The notes beneath the pieces were generated by a model that worked only from the letters and a program-made list of their open reading frames with translations, did no database searches and was not told the origin of the DNA. This document shows, in pieces, positions 5,540 to 5,610 of a stretch of 5,610 bases of DNA. Position 1 is the stretch's first letter, and each line of letters begins with the position of its first letter. The position numbers and the translations under genes were made by a program. The DNA is from JAAYCI01 sp964367945. Its GTDB lineage: Bacteria; Bacillota; Clostridia; Oscillospirales; Ruminococcaceae. The DNA is taken from NCBI GenBank assembly GCA_964367945.1, contig CAYIZZ010000128.1, positions 1 to 5,610 of the forward strand, in the 5' to 3' direction.

Positions 5540-5610
5540 CTTGCGCCGCACGTGGTTAGGCTTAGACACTATCACGCTTTTTGAAAAAAGCTTGGCAAAA
5601 ACTTTCAATT

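Noticed and set aside
5576..5591. Inverted repeat GCTTTTT / AAAAAGC as a terminator of an upstream gene.
   Set aside because: The stem is almost all A-T, the perfect form leaves only a 2-base loop, and there is no U-tail after it on either strand.
5528..5610. Possible C-terminal ends of an upstream minus-strand gene: one frame ends with TAA at 5562-5564 (tail IESFCQAFFKKRDSV), another with TGA at 5528-5530 (tail HVRRKAPP).
   Set aside because: Only 15-26 residues are visible, neither tail is recognisable, and the second would run into the mtaB -35. The stretch may be a gene end or intergenic DNA; the sequence to the right is needed.
1..5610. Mobile element, CRISPR array or defence system.
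   Set aside because: No transposase, integrase or nuclease motifs, no terminal or direct repeats of meaningful length, and no regularly spaced repeats are seen. The genes are typical chromosomal signalling and tRNA-modification genes.

Overview
The window looks like chromosomal DNA from a low-to-moderate-GC Firmicute, most likely a clostridial anaerobe of the Lachnospiraceae or Oscillospiraceae type. This is inferred from strong AGGAG-type ribosome binding sites, TTG and GTG starts, AT-rich promoters with sigma-A-like hexamers, and the style of the membrane-bound GGDEF-EAL proteins. No single marker fixes the genus. All genes supported here lie on the minus strand, so the window reads from right to left.

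Layout in transcription order. Positions 5610-5446 hold a short upstream region with a plausible sigma-A promoter (5502-5531) flanked by two dyads. Next comes a complete mtaB (5445-4156), the radical-SAM methylthiotransferase that makes ms2t6A37 in tRNA. It is followed after only 20 bases by a 77-residue protein with three predicted membrane segments (4135-3902), which has its own strong Shine-Dalgarno site and is probably co-transcribed. An AT-rich gap (3901-3742) carries a good promoter. It drives a 737-residue membrane sensor with the order TM - dCache - TM - GGDEF - EAL (3741-1528). A clear intrinsic terminator (1464-1515) follows. A second promoter region (1325-1396) with two adjacent interrupted palindromes precedes a GTG-started GGDEF-EAL protein with seven predicted membrane segments (1238 to the window edge), cut off just as its EAL domain begins.

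Function. The left two thirds encode two neighbouring, separately promoted c-di-GMP signalling proteins with different input modules: an extracytoplasmic dCache in one and a seven-helix membrane domain in the other. Both GGDEF domains are damaged, in different ways. The dCache protein has GTDEF and has lost the usual guanine-contacting Asp. The seven-TM protein keeps a perfect GGDEF but has Ser in place of the usual metal-binding Asp. The dCache protein's EAL domain keeps every catalytic residue at standard spacing, so it is predicted to be a c-di-GMP phosphodiesterase. The second EAL domain cannot be judged here.

I see no mobile element, CRISPR array, tRNA, rRNA or recognisable riboswitch. 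Nothing here amounts to a wholly new system. The most notable points are the paired degenerate GGDEF domains, the palindromes at the promoter of the seven-TM gene, and the unnamed small membrane protein attached to mtaB.
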